Source of the DNA: Oehlia diaphana | Lineage: Eukaryota; Glomeromycota; Glomeromycetes; Glomerales; Glomeraceae | DNA: 62,106 nucleotides | Reading direction: 5' to 3' | Assembly (NCBI GenBank): GCA_003833135.1 | Contig: QZLH01000143.1 | Coordinates: forward strand, 55,853 to 117,958 | Shown: piece by piece, positions 23,428 through 36,617 of the stretch | Layout of the letters: each line of letters starts with the position of its first letter | How positions within the stretch are numbered: the stretch's first letter is position 1 | Notes under the pieces: model-generated | Told to the model about the DNA's origin: nothing | The model's database searches: none | The model's input: only the letters and a program-made list of their open reading frames with translations | Position numbers and translations under genes: made by a program

Positions 23428-25167
23428 TTAACTTAATAAAAATTTTACATTTTCATAATACATTAACATTGGATTTTCGCCACTTTTCGTTTGAGTTTTT
23501 GTTAAATCAGCATATCTTTTCAAAAATTCTTTTTGTTGTAATACTTTAATTTTTTCGGATTCTGCCCGACTAGAACGACAAACTAATTGATAAATGTCTT
23601 TTAATAATTCAAAATTTGTAGGAAAGAAAATATCAAACCATCCAGGATGCACCATATAAGTTGAACAAGGAACCATTGTATGTTGATATCTTGTTTGAAC
23701 TACTGGAGCATCAATACCTTGAATAGAATCCGGTAATTTATAAAAATCTGAAATAACAAGACGATGTTTTGGAAAACAATCTTTTAAAATGTCAAGAAAA
23801 AGTAATAATTTTGTTGGTATAAATTCTGGTTGTGTAAGGTTGGGTGCTAAAGGAAGTTTATTTCGTAATGATCGTAATAACCGATTTTGAAGAGCTGGTG
23901 TTTTGTACATTGTCTTATTACGTAAAGATAAGTAACGTATAATAAGAGGATCATTTACAGGCTCATAGATCTCCTCATATTCTCCCTCATCATTTGCTAC
24001 AACAATTCCTTGCACAGGTTTTTCACTTGAAAAATTATAACGAATCACATCGTGTGCAAAATTATCCTGTTAAATATTTATTAGTTAATTCATGCTTAAA
24101 AATAGAATACTTTTTTTTTTATTCTCAGAAAAAAAAAAAAAAAAAAAAAACAAAAGTTTTTTTTTAAAACCAAAAAAAAAAAAAAAAAAGTGGGAAAAAA
24201 CCAAAAAAAAAAAAAAAAATTTTTTTTTTTTTTCTAAAAAAAAAAAAAAAAAAAAAATACTTACAAAAACTTCACAAGCCAAAAAAAAACAAGGATCTTT
24301 TACAGTTTCATTCCAATCAAATATGCTCTTGTTAATGATCTCTATACAATTATGAACATTGACAACTTGTTGAAAATTCTGAATTGACCTTTGTCTTTCA
24401 GCTAACATTGAACTAATTTCAACAACTCGATATCTTGTTTTTTTATAAATTGCAGGTTCAAATTTTTGAATATAATTCAAAATATTTAACATTAGAGTCC
24501 CATTTCCGGCTCCAAGTTCATAAATTATCAAATCATGTTGAGGATTACCTCCTAATTTATATTCATTAACAATATATTTTGCAAATGCATATCCATACCA
24601 TGGCTTATATTAAAATTGATCAATAAAATAATTAAATATCATCAATAATAATTATCAGCTTAAAAAATCATATATAATGTAATTACTTACTTTAAATAAT
24701 TCAGTTGAGGTATGCCATAATTGTTTTGTTACTTTTTTATCTTTGTCATCTAAACTAATCTCAAATTCTTTATATTTACTTGCTACTATATTCATAAATT
24801 CCAAATTATCTTTAATATTACTAAAATCAACATGATTTTGTGGTGAAAATATTATTGCTTGTTTTGAAAAATATCCATAATTTGGATTATATAAAGAATC
24901 ATCAATAAAATCTCGTACAAGCATTTGAACTCCTTTTGGTGGTGTAGTTCTCAAAGCTGTTTGTCGTGCTGTTAATCTAGGATAATTATAATATTGATTA
25001 TTTAAAGGAATGTCATTTAAAAGACCATTTAATGAATCTGGTGGTGATGTTGTTGAAGTTAATTTACGTGATTGAGATAATAATGATAATTTTGAAGAAT
25101 ATGATTCTGTTAAAGATTTTTTTAAAAAATTAGAGTATCTTCGTAAAAGTATTGTTGAACGATTCAT
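23428..25167 (-). CDS. NDUFAF7: MidA/NDUFAF7-family SAM methyltransferase
   Basis: Three exons (25,167-24,691; 24,603-24,265; 24,066-23,428) give 484 residues. The Ser/Arg-rich N terminus (MNRSTILLRRYSNFLKK) suits a mitochondrial targeting peptide. SAM-binding motif I is ELGAGNG (188-194), followed by a YRVVEIS block typical of this family. Animal NDUFAF7 symmetrically dimethylates an arginine of complex I subunit NDUFS2 early in assembly. The same role here is inferred from family membership. The second intron is made largely of A and T homopolymers, and a related insert lies upstream of the start codon in a probable 5' UTR intron. The splice sites around both are ordinary. Confidence 0.85.
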
Positions 25168-27081
25168 TCTTAATTATAAAGAAACTTGGAATTGAATTGT
25201 GTAATGTAATATGCAATTTCGCAGACCTGTAAATTATCTAAAAGTTTTTTTTTAAAACCAAAAAAAAAAAAAAAAAAGTGGGAAATAACCACAAAAAAAA
25301 AAAAAAAATTATCACGAGATATTTACGTAATTGATTAACTGATTTAGTTTGATCACCATTATCCATAATTAATATATACCCGAAAATCTCCGCTGATTTG
25401 CAGTAAGAATCATTTAACGCCAAAAAAAAATTTTATATAGTAAAATGATAAAATTATTATCCGATATTATTTTTATAGTCAATGTGTTTTGTTGATAATC
25501 ATGGAAAGGATATTCAATTCTTTTATTAAATGAGGGTTTGACTTCACAAGTCTATAATAAAATTAACGAACGATTTTTGGTGAAAGGATAATAGATCAAA
25601 TCCGGTAACTACACTTTACATATTTAGCATGAATTTCCTTTTGTTTAACATTAATTTTTTGACGTAAATGATAATCGTTTAAACGTGTCTGATTGTTGAA
25701 GTTCACTACCAAAAATAACTGTTATGATAAATTATGAATAAAAAATAAATGAATTTCGATCAGCCAAAATACGAAAGTATGATATAGTGGAAATTTTGTG
25801 GCTTATCACCTTTGAAACAAAATGATGAACTTTTAAGTTTCGGGAAATGTTGAAAAAGAGATAAAAATATTGTCACCGAACGCTAATAACTGCTTTCTTA
25901 GATCTTCCAAAAGGAAGGAATAAAGCGCTTCAATGACACGCTTTTATCGCCATATTTGTGGAACAGAATTCAGCTTTAATATCGCAGATACCACGAACTG
26001 ATGTAATTGACTCTATCGTAACATGACAATTGAACAAATTATTTTTTGTTCTGAATTATGATATAATAGATTTCAATCAAATGCAGCCAAGGCTGCCAAG
26101 CACCTGAAAATGTGATGGAGAAAATCAGGTAAAAGTGAGAACTTTGTAAGAGGTGAGATAATAAATGACAGGATACTGTCAGGATGGTGATTTTACGAAT
26201 TATCAGCCCTGACTAATCTAACACTTTTTTTGACTGGCGTGGTCTCTAATATGTGGAATTTGCTATTTTAAAATTTTTAATAAATCGACAAGTCGATACA
26301 ATCATTGACCCTTCTTGTTGGTCTTATTCGAAGGAATTCTTTCGTGTCTTACGTATTTTTATTATTATGCTTTTGATACGGCGGCTTTTAATATACACAA
26401 TTTCAACAACACCACATAATCTTGCGGCTATTAGGAAATTATCTTATCCTATTTCTTTAATCCAGTTAGTCCCCTTACTCTAACCCTAACTCCGACACTT
26501 CATACCAAAATAGCCTTTATTGGTCACATATATTGATAACAATCAGCTGTTGCCGAGTGTTTCTCTATTATATCCTTAATAATATCGTGATATAATTGTA
26601 TATTCATGAATTAGGGGAAATCTGTATATCGTAATTTTTCTACTGAGATAAATCTGTTAATCAAAAATCATGGCCATTGCTTGGAGGGTGAAAAGATTGA
26701 CCTATAATACATTGGCTAATGTAATTTGCCAGTGGAATACCTAAATTCGGGCTTGGGGAATAATGAATATTAGAAGAATTATTGTAAATTCCTAGACAAC
26801 AAAACTTTGATATACAAATAAAAACTATTTTTAAAAGTGATTTTTTATATTAGTTATGGCCCATGCAATTTAACTTTTATTATAGCACCACAAGATGCTA
26901 TGCAGCTATAGCCAAAAAGTGACAACAGGTTTTATAAAAAAATTTATGTTAAAAGAAAATAAAGTAATTATTATTGAAAGATCAAAAAAATAAAAGTATA
27001 AATAATAAAATTTGATTTTTAAAATTTGTTAAATTTATTATATTATATTATTTAATTTGTGTTTTTTGTTTAAGAAAATTT
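25168..27081. other. Intergenic; probable 5' leader and intron of NDUFAF7
   Basis: Just upstream of the methyltransferase start, on the minus strand, is a short ORF (MDNGDQTKSVNQLRKYL, about 25,365 downward). It is followed by GTGATAA and, about 100 bp on, TTTACAG, a plausible leader exon and intron. The rest (25,440-27,081) shows no gene. A 76-codon open frame at 26,253 has no family features. Confidence 0.4.
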
Positions 27082-28247
27082 TTAGTCCCAAGCCCAGGAA
27101 GTTAAACCTAAGCCAACTTCAGCTATTGATCCGACAATTTCATAAGGTGCTTGTTTAAGTTTATAAGTAGAAGAAGTAGTAGCAGCTCCTAATAATTTAC
27201 TTTCTTGCTGAACAGAAGTGGCATTTGCACCTCCAATTACGTTAGATCCAGTAGTATTATCAGCATTAACAATATTTGGTGATTGTATATTAGTAACACT
27301 TTTATTATTACCAACGATCATAACGTCAGATGGTAATGAAGAAGAACCAGGTTGAGGAACTTTTTGTCCAGCTACAGCTCCAGTACGTTTTGGTGGTGGA
27401 CCCTTTGTACCAATATCCGTAAAATTTTCTTCTATAACTCTAAATTTTATTGATTGATCTTTATCCATATACATATATAAATATTTATCTTCTGCTGATT
27501 TCCATAAGTTTTCTGGTAATGGATTATCCCATAATCTAACCCATACTTGTGATCCAAAATCACTAAATTATCGTTAGAAAATTGATTAGACGCATTACAA
27601 AAAAAAAAAAAAATTATATATATTCATATCTTACAATCTCCAACCATCATCATTGTTTGTGGGAATTAAGATATCATCAAAATACCCCAAAGTCACTGCA
27701 AAAAATTTTATAGCGAAATCGAATAATAAACCATTTATATATATAAGTATAATAACTCCCAAGGACATTTCAATTTAAGAAATTTGAGAGCAAATTGAGA
27801 GACACACGTACCTTTAACACCTTCGGGTGTATTACTTGATACTTTTCCTTCCAGTATTTCACCAATGAAAGGTCGGAATACAACTAACTGAAATTTGACT
27901 AAAGTAATTGTTAAAAAATTAATTGACATAAATCAATAACTTAAGTCATGTGTGTGATACGAATACCTTTAGCATAACTAGCACCATTCCCATAGTGCAC
28001 TATTTCCTCACTTGCAGAAAGTATATCGAACAAACATATACATAATCCAACTTCTTGAATAACCTGTAGAATAATAAGATACTTCAAGAAAAATCTTCTT
28101 CTGTAATCAATGAATATCATTTGAATTATTACCTACTTTATTTGCATAAATTCGATTGATTTCATCGGCTAATGCATCATATTTAGATTTATAAAAATCG
28201 TAAGGTTGTATGTGGATTGTGTCTTTCAAAACCGATAAAATAAACAT
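27082..28247 (-). CDS. RPC25: RNA polymerase III subunit Rpc25/POLR3H
   Basis: Five exons (28,247-28,137; 28,063-27,967; 27,898-27,812; 27,695-27,635; 27,562-27,082) give 241 residues. The N-terminal Rpb7-like domain begins MFILSVLKDTIHIQP. The S1/OB-fold follows, with FRPFIGEILEGKV, DDILIP and QVWVRLWD, and the protein ends APYEIVGSIAEVGLGLTSW, as in the Rpc25 family. With Rpc17 the subunit forms the stalk of Pol III and helps transcription initiation at tRNA and 5S genes. A Ser/Asn/Gly-rich insert (about 137-215) makes it longer than the roughly 200-residue animal and yeast proteins. It lies just downstream of the RasGEF gene on the same strand. Confidence 0.93.
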
Positions 28248-28944
28248 GATAAGTTATTGATTAGGAATTTGTTATATGATTCTCGCCCCTGGTACGCTTC
28301 CAAATGTGAAACTATAACTATTAACAAAAAGTACATGGTGTTTTAAAATTAGATCACAGCTCATAGAAATGCTGAAACTATTGAAATTTACCTGTCTCAG
28401 CTTGAATTAACGACAAGATCTAAAAAATTTAGTATATTTATAGGAGAATCGATTGTCGTACAGATTTGGTCTAGTACTATTATCACGTGACATCCATTCC
28501 GACAGACATAATGGAATTAGGCTATAGGTAACAAAAAGCAATGCAAGAAGATCTTCGTTATGATAATGCACTTTATTATCATTGATTCAAGAAGAGAGAT
28601 CAAAAAGGTCAAAAAGAATACATAAACTACCAATAAACTGAATTTTTGAACCAAAAATATATATGCTAAAAAAAAAAAAAAAGATAATAGTAAGCTATAT
28701 TATGCTTAATACATCATTATATTAAGTAATACATATTATATATATGATAGTTCGAAAAAAAAATTTTTTTTGGTTTTAATAAAATGCAGGTTTGTTTGAA
28801 ATGAATGAAAAAATATTGTAGAAATGAAATTATGATGTAAGTGAAAATATCAATTAGAAATTAATAAGAAATAATTGTTTTTGTTCAAAAATTGAAAAAT
28901 AAATCCAAACGTTAATTAGAAAAGATAATTAAGAAACCAAGATA

Positions 28945-31900
28945 TTAAACAAAATCATCAGCATCTAGGTCCATTACAACCAGTTTAGTAGCTTCAAAAC
29001 CTTTTAATCCATAACATTTATCATAAATTTCTTTATCAATAGAAAAATTATATCCTCTTGATAAAGTCTGAAATGTTAATACCCTTTTAACTATTGTAGC
29101 TGTTGTACGATGTTTATGAAAATTAATAAGTGGTTGGTGGTGTAAAGGAGTCGTTGCGTCGGCTGAGCTAGACGGTAAAGGTGATGATGGAGTCGAGGGT
29201 TGCGATGACGTCGGATCAATAAATGATGGCACTGCTGCATTGAAAACTAAATCCGAAAGGTATAACCCTAACAAAATTTCTTTTAATTTAATAATAATGC
29301 AAAAAAAAAAAAACGGCTAAAGGGCAACTCAAGATACAAACCTAAAAATGGGATACATCCGGTATTGCGAACATCTGAAATACGACTTTTACGTTGTTTC
29401 ATTAATTCTTTTAATATTGTAGAATCTTCAATGGATTTTCTCATGGCCTCTCTTATTACTTTCCAATTACCAAAAGCAGAAATATATTCGCTTAATTCTT
29501 TAAATGCACGTAAATCTTCATTTCTAACCCTTGTCCATGTTCTTCTTAATCTTTCTACCGGTGGTGATTGTAGTCCAAGAAGAATTTGTGTTAATGTTGC
29601 AAAATTTGAAAATTGAAGACATTTCTAAAAAAAAAAGTTTGATAAGTGATGGAAATGGATAATCGATCAAAAAGTACTAAAGAATATGCGTTCTCTCTGT
29701 ATTTACCTGTGCAATTCGTATAAATTTTTCGATTACTTGCACTCGATCATCCAAAGATCTGGTAAGTACTATCTCAGTAGCAACCCAATCACATGCCTTG
29801 CGAAAAAAAAAGAATATTATTACTATCATAGATATTGTTGGAAGGAATTTAAATTTGAAAATACTGACCAAATTGAACCTTTCGATTACTTTATCAACAC
29901 CATTTTCCCGAACTCTTTTTCTTGGTTTCTCTTTTTCTTCTTCAAGTTCTTTCCCTTTTCCTTTTCCTTTAACATCTTTCTTTTTCTCTTTTTTCTCTTC
30001 ATTATCAGTCTTTTGAACATTTTCTTCGTTAGTAGTATAACCAACTTGAACCAAATCTTCCCAATTAACTTTCAATAAAAAATCACGTTCGATCAAACAA
30101 AATTGTTTGGCAATATCTTCTGATCGATAATTTAATATAAAAGATCTATATTGAGATTGAGAATTTACTGTTGTAGAAATTGACGGTGGTCTTTTCGGTT
30201 GATTATCTTGAATGGGAATTGGTGGTAAAGGTTTATTTAAAGAACTTTTCTTGACGGTAGTAGGAATATTCTTGATTGGAACTTTACTGCTACCGCGAGG
30301 TTCAGCAGCAGAAGTAGTGGTAGTGGTAGTGGTAGTAGTGGTATGTTGAACTGGAATGTCCGGAAGTTTTTTAGAGGGAGGTTCTGTGATTACAATACGT
30401 TTTACTGAAGATTCTGAACTTTTTTTAGGTGAACCAGGGGTTATGCTACTATTGTTGGCAACTTGTTCTGAAGATGGAGGTTTCATAATTGATTTATCTT
30501 TCCTTTTTACAGGTTCTCGTTCAACTTCTTTTGATGTTTCTTTCTCTCTTTGGATTTCAGTCCCAATATCTGAAGATGATTTGACGGATTCTTTATTTTT
30601 TAATTTTGATGATGAAGATGATGTTAATGTACGTGATAACATGGCTTCTGTACCAGCAGCTGTACCCGTATCTTCAATACCTAAGGTACCAAGTGATGAA
30701 AAAGTACTCCAAGAAACCCGCTTACCGGATTTTTCTTCAAGATCTTTAATTGTGACAACAGACCGTAAGTCACGTACTTTGGGAAGTCGACGAAGTCTAT
30801 GCGAGGAAGAGTTATTTTCATCATCATCCTCCTCCTCCTCCTCAATACCAAGGCCTTGTTCAAGAACCTCTCCTTTATTTTCGGAAGGTTCTAGTGGTGT
30901 TACAAATATGTTCGGTTCATCATCTTTAACTTCATAAAACTTAGCATGTCTTCGACGTTTACGCATAGATTGAGGGTCTTCGGTTTGTTTGTTCTCAGAT
31001 GATAATTCTGCGGCCATTTTTTCTTCCTCTTTTTTTGATTCCAAAGTGTCATGCAGAGATATTGAAGATTTATCAAAATTATCATCGTCTTCAACTTCTA
31101 ACACCGGACCTAACTCCCATACTTTGGTCTTACGACGAATAGTTCTAGTACTTTGACTGTTTTCTTCCAAATCTTCATTTTTATCTTCTTTTTCTTGTTC
31201 ATGATTTGGAGATATATGTGGTTCTGTTGAAGTTGAAGCCAATCCTTCATCATCTGAGCCCTCTTCCTCCTCTTCTTCCTCTTCCAATTCTTCTTGTAAC
31301 TCACCTTCCTCCTCTTCATCCCAATTAAATCGTTCTTCCGTACCGGCAAAATCCTCTTGACGCATTGCATCATAATATTCTTCTTCAAGTGATTCATCAA
31401 CATAAGAAAATCCATCCAAGTAAATAGGTAAATCATCCTCGTTCAAATTTTCAGTTGGTACAGAAATTTCCGAATCGCCTTCTTCTGGGGTAACAATTTC
31501 AGAATTAGCGCAAAGCATTTTAATTCCACCTGATTTTCCAGTACCAGGTGTAAACAAAACCTTGGCGAATTTACCCACGGTTGCGGACATTTTTTGAGGC
31601 CATGAAGGCCGACGTGGTTTACGCTTTGATGCTTCTCCTTTCTCTTTTTGATCAGATTGAATTGAAGGTGATCCAATATATGCAGGGGAAGAATTTCTTC
31701 TAACAATTCCTCCAGCATGATCAATTTGAGACAAATCAAATTCATCATCTTCGTCCTCATCATCGTCATTTTCTGCAAATCCACAAATTGCTTCGGATAA
31801 TGATAAACTTCGTTTCTTACGTGTACGATCTTGAAATTTTTCGTTCATTGCTTCTTGAGTTTTAGGCTTCCTCATTGGGAAATTTAAAAATCCACCCTTA

Positions 31901-34900
31901 AAGAACGAAGGTGATGGTGGAACAACTAATGTTGGTTGGGTGTAAGTGATAGTGTGCCTCCTATGCCGTCTTGGTGGAAGGGGTGGTGGTTCTTCTTCTT
32001 CTACTATTATATCATTATTATCTTTTAAATTATTTTTTAAATTATCTTTTGAGTTATGTTTCAAAGGTTTAAATTCTGCTTGTAATTTTCTACGTTGAGA
32101 TAAATCACTCATGGAACTACTTCTTAATTTCAATTTTTTTTCTTTCGCTTGTTTTGGTTTAGGAACTTTATCATTGCCTTTATCATCTACACCTAGTTCC
32201 CAATCACCAGTCATCTTACTTGTTAATGTTGGTAAAGACTTTGTCAATTTTTCATTATAAAAACTTGAAATTTGATTTTCATCTGTAGAAAATTCATCAC
32301 TATATTGTGAATTACTACTTGCAACCTCAAAACTTTGACGAAATTCTGTCGGCTGTGAAATTCCTGAACGAGAAGATCGATGACGTCCAAATTCTTCACT
32401 TTCAGAATCTGTTGTTCCCGGAGTTAATATTGAACTTATAGTAGATGATGAATCATGTTTTCTAGTCTTTTTTAACTTTTCTTTAGATGATGGCAAAGAG
32501 ATACCAGCACCAACTCCACTATATTCAACTAATATTACGTCATCCTCCAAAAATTGTTCAGAATTTTGTTGTTGTGTATATTCAGGTATAATATCTCCTG
32601 TCTTTTTTTCTGTGCCATTACCACTAACAACACCATTTCTATTCTTTGAAATACTCACAAAACCCTTACGATAATAAATTTTTTTTAATCTTTTAATTAC
32701 TTTTTTTAATGCTTGCACTATTTTTTGATCTCGGGGTGCCGAAGGATGTAAAGTATTCAGATAAGTTATAAGTTTAGACCTTAAATTACGACATGGAACG
32801 AAATCATACGCAAAATAATTGAGAAGCCAATGTCGTAGAGCTACAAATGTCCTAAATATAAAATAAAATTTAAAAAATTTCTGATAAAAATGAATAAAAA
32901 ATAAAAAGGTTACAAACATACCTGACTCTCACTACCCTTCTTTTTTCATCATCAATTTCTAATGCCCAATTAAATCTCAAGATTAATAGATTACATAAAT
33001 GTAATGGGGTTATAAATGCTCGATATGTAAGAAAAAAATCCGTTAAGAAAGTATAATCTAGTAAGAATAAAATTTAACTTTAAAAAATTAATAAGCAAAT
33101 CAAATAATATTTTCATGTAACTATAAGAGCATATTTTTAAAAAATTACCAATTCCACTTGTTAGTTTCTCAATTAATTTTTCAATCGTTGCAGCCATTAT
33201 CACTTTTTCTGTTATAACAATAGAATGTCTGTTTTTTGACGGTTTACTTTCGAACCTATCTCTTAACCCTGCACCACATATAGTTTTACCCGCTTTCTCC
33301 AATTTTTCATGTATACTCCATCTTTTTGAAGAAGAGACATAAGAAGAAATAATTGATCCTTGCCTTCTCTCTTCAGCCCTTGATATTGACCAAACTATAA
33401 GTCTTGGGTCATCATCTGATTGAATTTGATCAAATATTTCAGTACCATAAGTTGAAATGAGTGAAGGTACCTCAGGCGCTCGTGATGGATTTATCACTTG
33501 GTGCATTGCCGCAGTCACCGAGAAGCGACCTTGAGGAATATAGGAGGGGATTTGTCCATGTGAAAGTTGTTGAATGTCGCCTGCTTGATTAAATGATGTT
33601 GTATCAAATATTATCTCACCATCATCTACTAAATTGTCCTTTGAATTTAAACCAACTAAATTATTTTGTGATTGCTGAATTCTATCATGATCATGATTTT
33701 GTGTTGGCCAATTTAATATTCTAGCAAATTCCTGATCAGAATTTGGTATAATAATAGAATTATATCTCCTCATTGTTGGTATGATAATTTGTGAATTTGG
33801 TCGGGGTAAATTTTGTACATCAAATTCTGTAGTTGGCCTGTATGGGACAGGTGCAGATCTGCGAGATTCACGTGGCCGGTTGGATTTCATGGTATCTCTA
33901 ATTATATTATATATAAAGAAGTTCAAAAAAAAGAAACGGGAAAAAAATAACGAAAATACGCAAACGCGAAAAATTTTAGGATCACGTGATATGATATAAT
34001 TATTGTATATTACGTGTTTAAACCAATTCACTTTTTTTTTTTTTGTTTTAATTTCGCGAGATAAAATAATTATCCTACATAAGCAACCCCCTCGAATTTT
34101 TTAAAAATGGATATTTAACTATACTATATTGGATGTATATACATAAAAAGAAAAAGAAAAAAAAAAATAATATATTTTTAATTGAAGAATTCTTCTATTA
34201 TTTATTCAACGAATTAAGTAAATTTTATTAAATGAATCGAAATTCATTCTTTACAATAATAGAATCCTTTTTTAGTTTTTAATTAAAAAAATTCGAAATA
34301 TAAAACTGACCAGCATGCCCCTTTCAAGTAAAAACATATTTGCTGTAACGATTTCGAAAACTGAAGATTCTTCTTTGTTCTAACATTCTTACCAATACTT
34401 GAGTAACGAATATTGAAATAATTCCACTCAATTTGTTGTATGGGCAGATATTTTTTTTCTCATAGAATACTACATAAATCACTCTTTCACGCAAAAATCC
34501 CGACCCAATTTTTTCTAAGAGATATTAAACATTACCTCATAGAAACATTATCGTCCAAGTTAATAAAGGCTTCACTATTACTCAACTGGTGACGTGACTT
34601 TGATTTCTGGTGAGCTGCGACATTACTTCCAATAATAGACGTTGATATTACAATGTCCGAAGCGAATTTTGACGCGGCGGGTATATTTAAGTTACTAGAT
34701 ATTATAGGTGATTCAGAAACCTGTTGAGTCGTGTTTTGGTCACTTATTATGTTGGGAGGAGATTCTTCTTGAGGTTGTGAATTACTTTTAGTTTCCTCTT
34801 CAATATTTTCGTGTTGAGTATCTTTATTATTATCATTATTTAAGGTTATACCACTATTTTCAATATTCTCGGTGGTTTCTTTAATATTAGTTGACTCAGT

Positions 34901-34912
34901 TTTATTGTCCAT
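28945..34912 (-). CDS. Ras guanine-nucleotide exchange factor (RasGEF)
   Basis: Eight exons (34,912-34,536; 33,897-33,149; 33,057-32,922; 32,851-29,869; 29,796-29,707; 29,624-29,342; 29,267-28,945; all junctions in frame) give 1,646 residues. An alternative start lies at the ATG near 33,890. A RasGEF_N domain (about 365-480) contains TIEKLIEKLT, FLTYRAFITPLHL and TFVALRHWL. A disordered, acidic and Ser-rich middle with several Pro-rich stretches fills 480-1,310. The catalytic Cdc25-type domain (about 1,320-1,640) includes QFCLIERDFLLKV and NTGCIPFLGLYLSDL. It should load GTP onto a Ras-family GTPase. Which one is unknown; Cdc25-like and Lte1-like proteins are both possible. The 72-nt intron 29,868-29,797 has no stop and could be retained. 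Confidence 0.88.
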
Positions 34913-34944
34913 AATAATAAATTTTTTATATAATTTTTTCCCTG

Positions 34945-34978
<34 letters not shown>

Positions 34979-35642
34979 CCCGTTTTCGATTAAGAAAAAA
35001 ACTTGTCGCGTCTTAAGTTCGCGAATAAATTTTTTTTTTCTTGCGGCAATATCTTTTTTTAGTGCATAATAAGTTAATACGACGACTTAACAGTTAACAT
35101 GAAAACCTAAAAAGCAATAAGATACCATGAACTAAATAATAAAGCGAACGATCAGATTTTGACAGATAAATGGAAATATATATATATTTTATATAACACA
35201 GGGAGGTTATATAAAACGAAGATTTTCAAAATGATTTTCTGTACAAGGATTTATAATGAGGACAAGTTTGTCAGGTGTAAAAGCGGAGCCTACAAAAAAG
35301 TAAAAAATGACCAATGTGTATAACCATTAGCAGCAATATGTTATGCGACATTTGGACTGTCTGTGCTGCCCGATAAATGATACACATACATTTTCAAGTA
35401 CCAACCAGTATTAATGTTATGTTAATCTCAATTTATTTTTCAATGTGAACTATTACTCAATCAATCTTTTGTTTATGATCTTGTAAAAAATACATTTTAT
35501 ATTAAGACAAGGAGTAAAAAAGATGCAAGATGAGGGACGATAAAGTTTTATTTTAAGTTATCTTGTGGATCTCTTCGTCATATAGATTTCTGAATCGTAA
35601 TAATTTTGCATGTTTCAGTTAAAAAAAATAAATTAAATTAAA

Positions 35643-35673
<31 letters not shown>

Positions 35674-36152
35674 GTTCATTTAACCTTGCAGTTATGGAAG
35701 TTCTTCAAATATCATCCATCACATTGATGTGGGAATTTTTTAAATGGTTCCCTTGTGAATTTTTTTTTTAACGTTATAAAAAACCCGTCTTATATCCAGT
35801 ATTGGAAAAACATGTATAATTGAAAAGGCTTGGGTTATTTCCATTGTTGGAAAACTCCTTTTTTTTATTGTCGCATCACACGGGGAAACAAAATATGTTT
35901 AAAAAAAAACAGATAATGAGATTATATTTGTGTTAATGAATAAAAATTGAATATCTTTTTATTGTTGGTATCATTGGTCGATAAAATTCCATTAGAAATT
36001 GGAATTTTAGAATTTCTTTACGTCACAATGTATCAATCAACTGACAACTGTATCTCCATACTGTTATATACCGGGTATATCGTAAGCTTAACGTTATTGT
36101 GTAACCTAAATGTATAAGAAAAATTATAAATTTCGTACATCCCTTACGTATA
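34913..36152. other. Intergenic before tRNA-Leu
   Basis: Contains a long A-run near 34,945 and a T-run near 35,650, with no gene seen. It separates the leftward RasGEF from the rightward tRNA and septin. Confidence 0.5.
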
Positions 36153-36234
36153 GGTGACTTGGCCGAGTTGGTCTAAGGCGCCGCACTCAAGTTGCGGTCT
36201 CGAAAGAGGCGTGAGTTCGAATCTCACAGTCACC
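36153..36234 (+). tRNA. tRNA-Leu (anticodon CAA)
   Basis: The acceptor stem pairs GGTGACT with AGTCACC. The anticodon stem CCGCA/TGCGG encloses loop CTCAAGT, giving CAA, which reads UUG. A long variable arm (TCTCGAAAGAGG) marks it as a class II tRNA, as expected for leucine. The T arm is GTGAG-TTCGAAT-CTCAC. It has no intron and no encoded CCA. The internal A box (TGGCCGAGTTGG) and B box (GAGTTCGAATC) are intact. Confidence 0.95.
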
Positions 36235-36251
36235 ATTTACTCACTGATTTC

Positions 36252-36262
36252 TTTTCCTTTTT
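36252..36262 (+). terminator. Pol III terminator of tRNA-Leu
   Basis: A T4 run and then a T5 run lie 18-28 bases downstream of the tRNA, the usual RNA polymerase III stop signal. Confidence 0.7.
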
Positions 36263-36617
36263 GGAATAGAATGAGAAAAATGTAATTAAAATTTTTGTGA
36301 TGTTTGTAACTTTGTTTATCCTGTGATTTTTTGAATCAAACCCGTACACATAATTACACGACAAATATTTGTCCTACCATGTATTTCAATCAGGCGACCA
36401 ATCGTATCCGATAATTTGTTATCGTCTAAAGTCTGGTTTTTTTATAATTTTTGTTCTCCAATACCCTCAATATACCCAGCGCTTCCGCATAGAGCGAAAA
36501 CTCACCCCAATACGTTCCTTCTACCTCCCAAATAACTTTCTCAGTTTCTAGTTTATTTATCTTAAAAACTCATAGATTTCCACCGGTTGATAATAATTAT
36601 AAAAAGTTAAATAAATA

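Noticed and set aside
24085..24531. Open frame with a long Phe/Lys stretch
   Set aside because: It runs from a real exon into a homopolymer-rich intron; the GT donor at 24,264 ends the coding part.
26253..26483. Open frame of 76 codons
   Set aside because: No motifs, no splice partner and no codon signal beyond AT-rich background.
29686..31784. Several ORFs overlapping the RasGEF gene
   Set aside because: They are frame shadows of its low-complexity acidic and Ser-rich exon.
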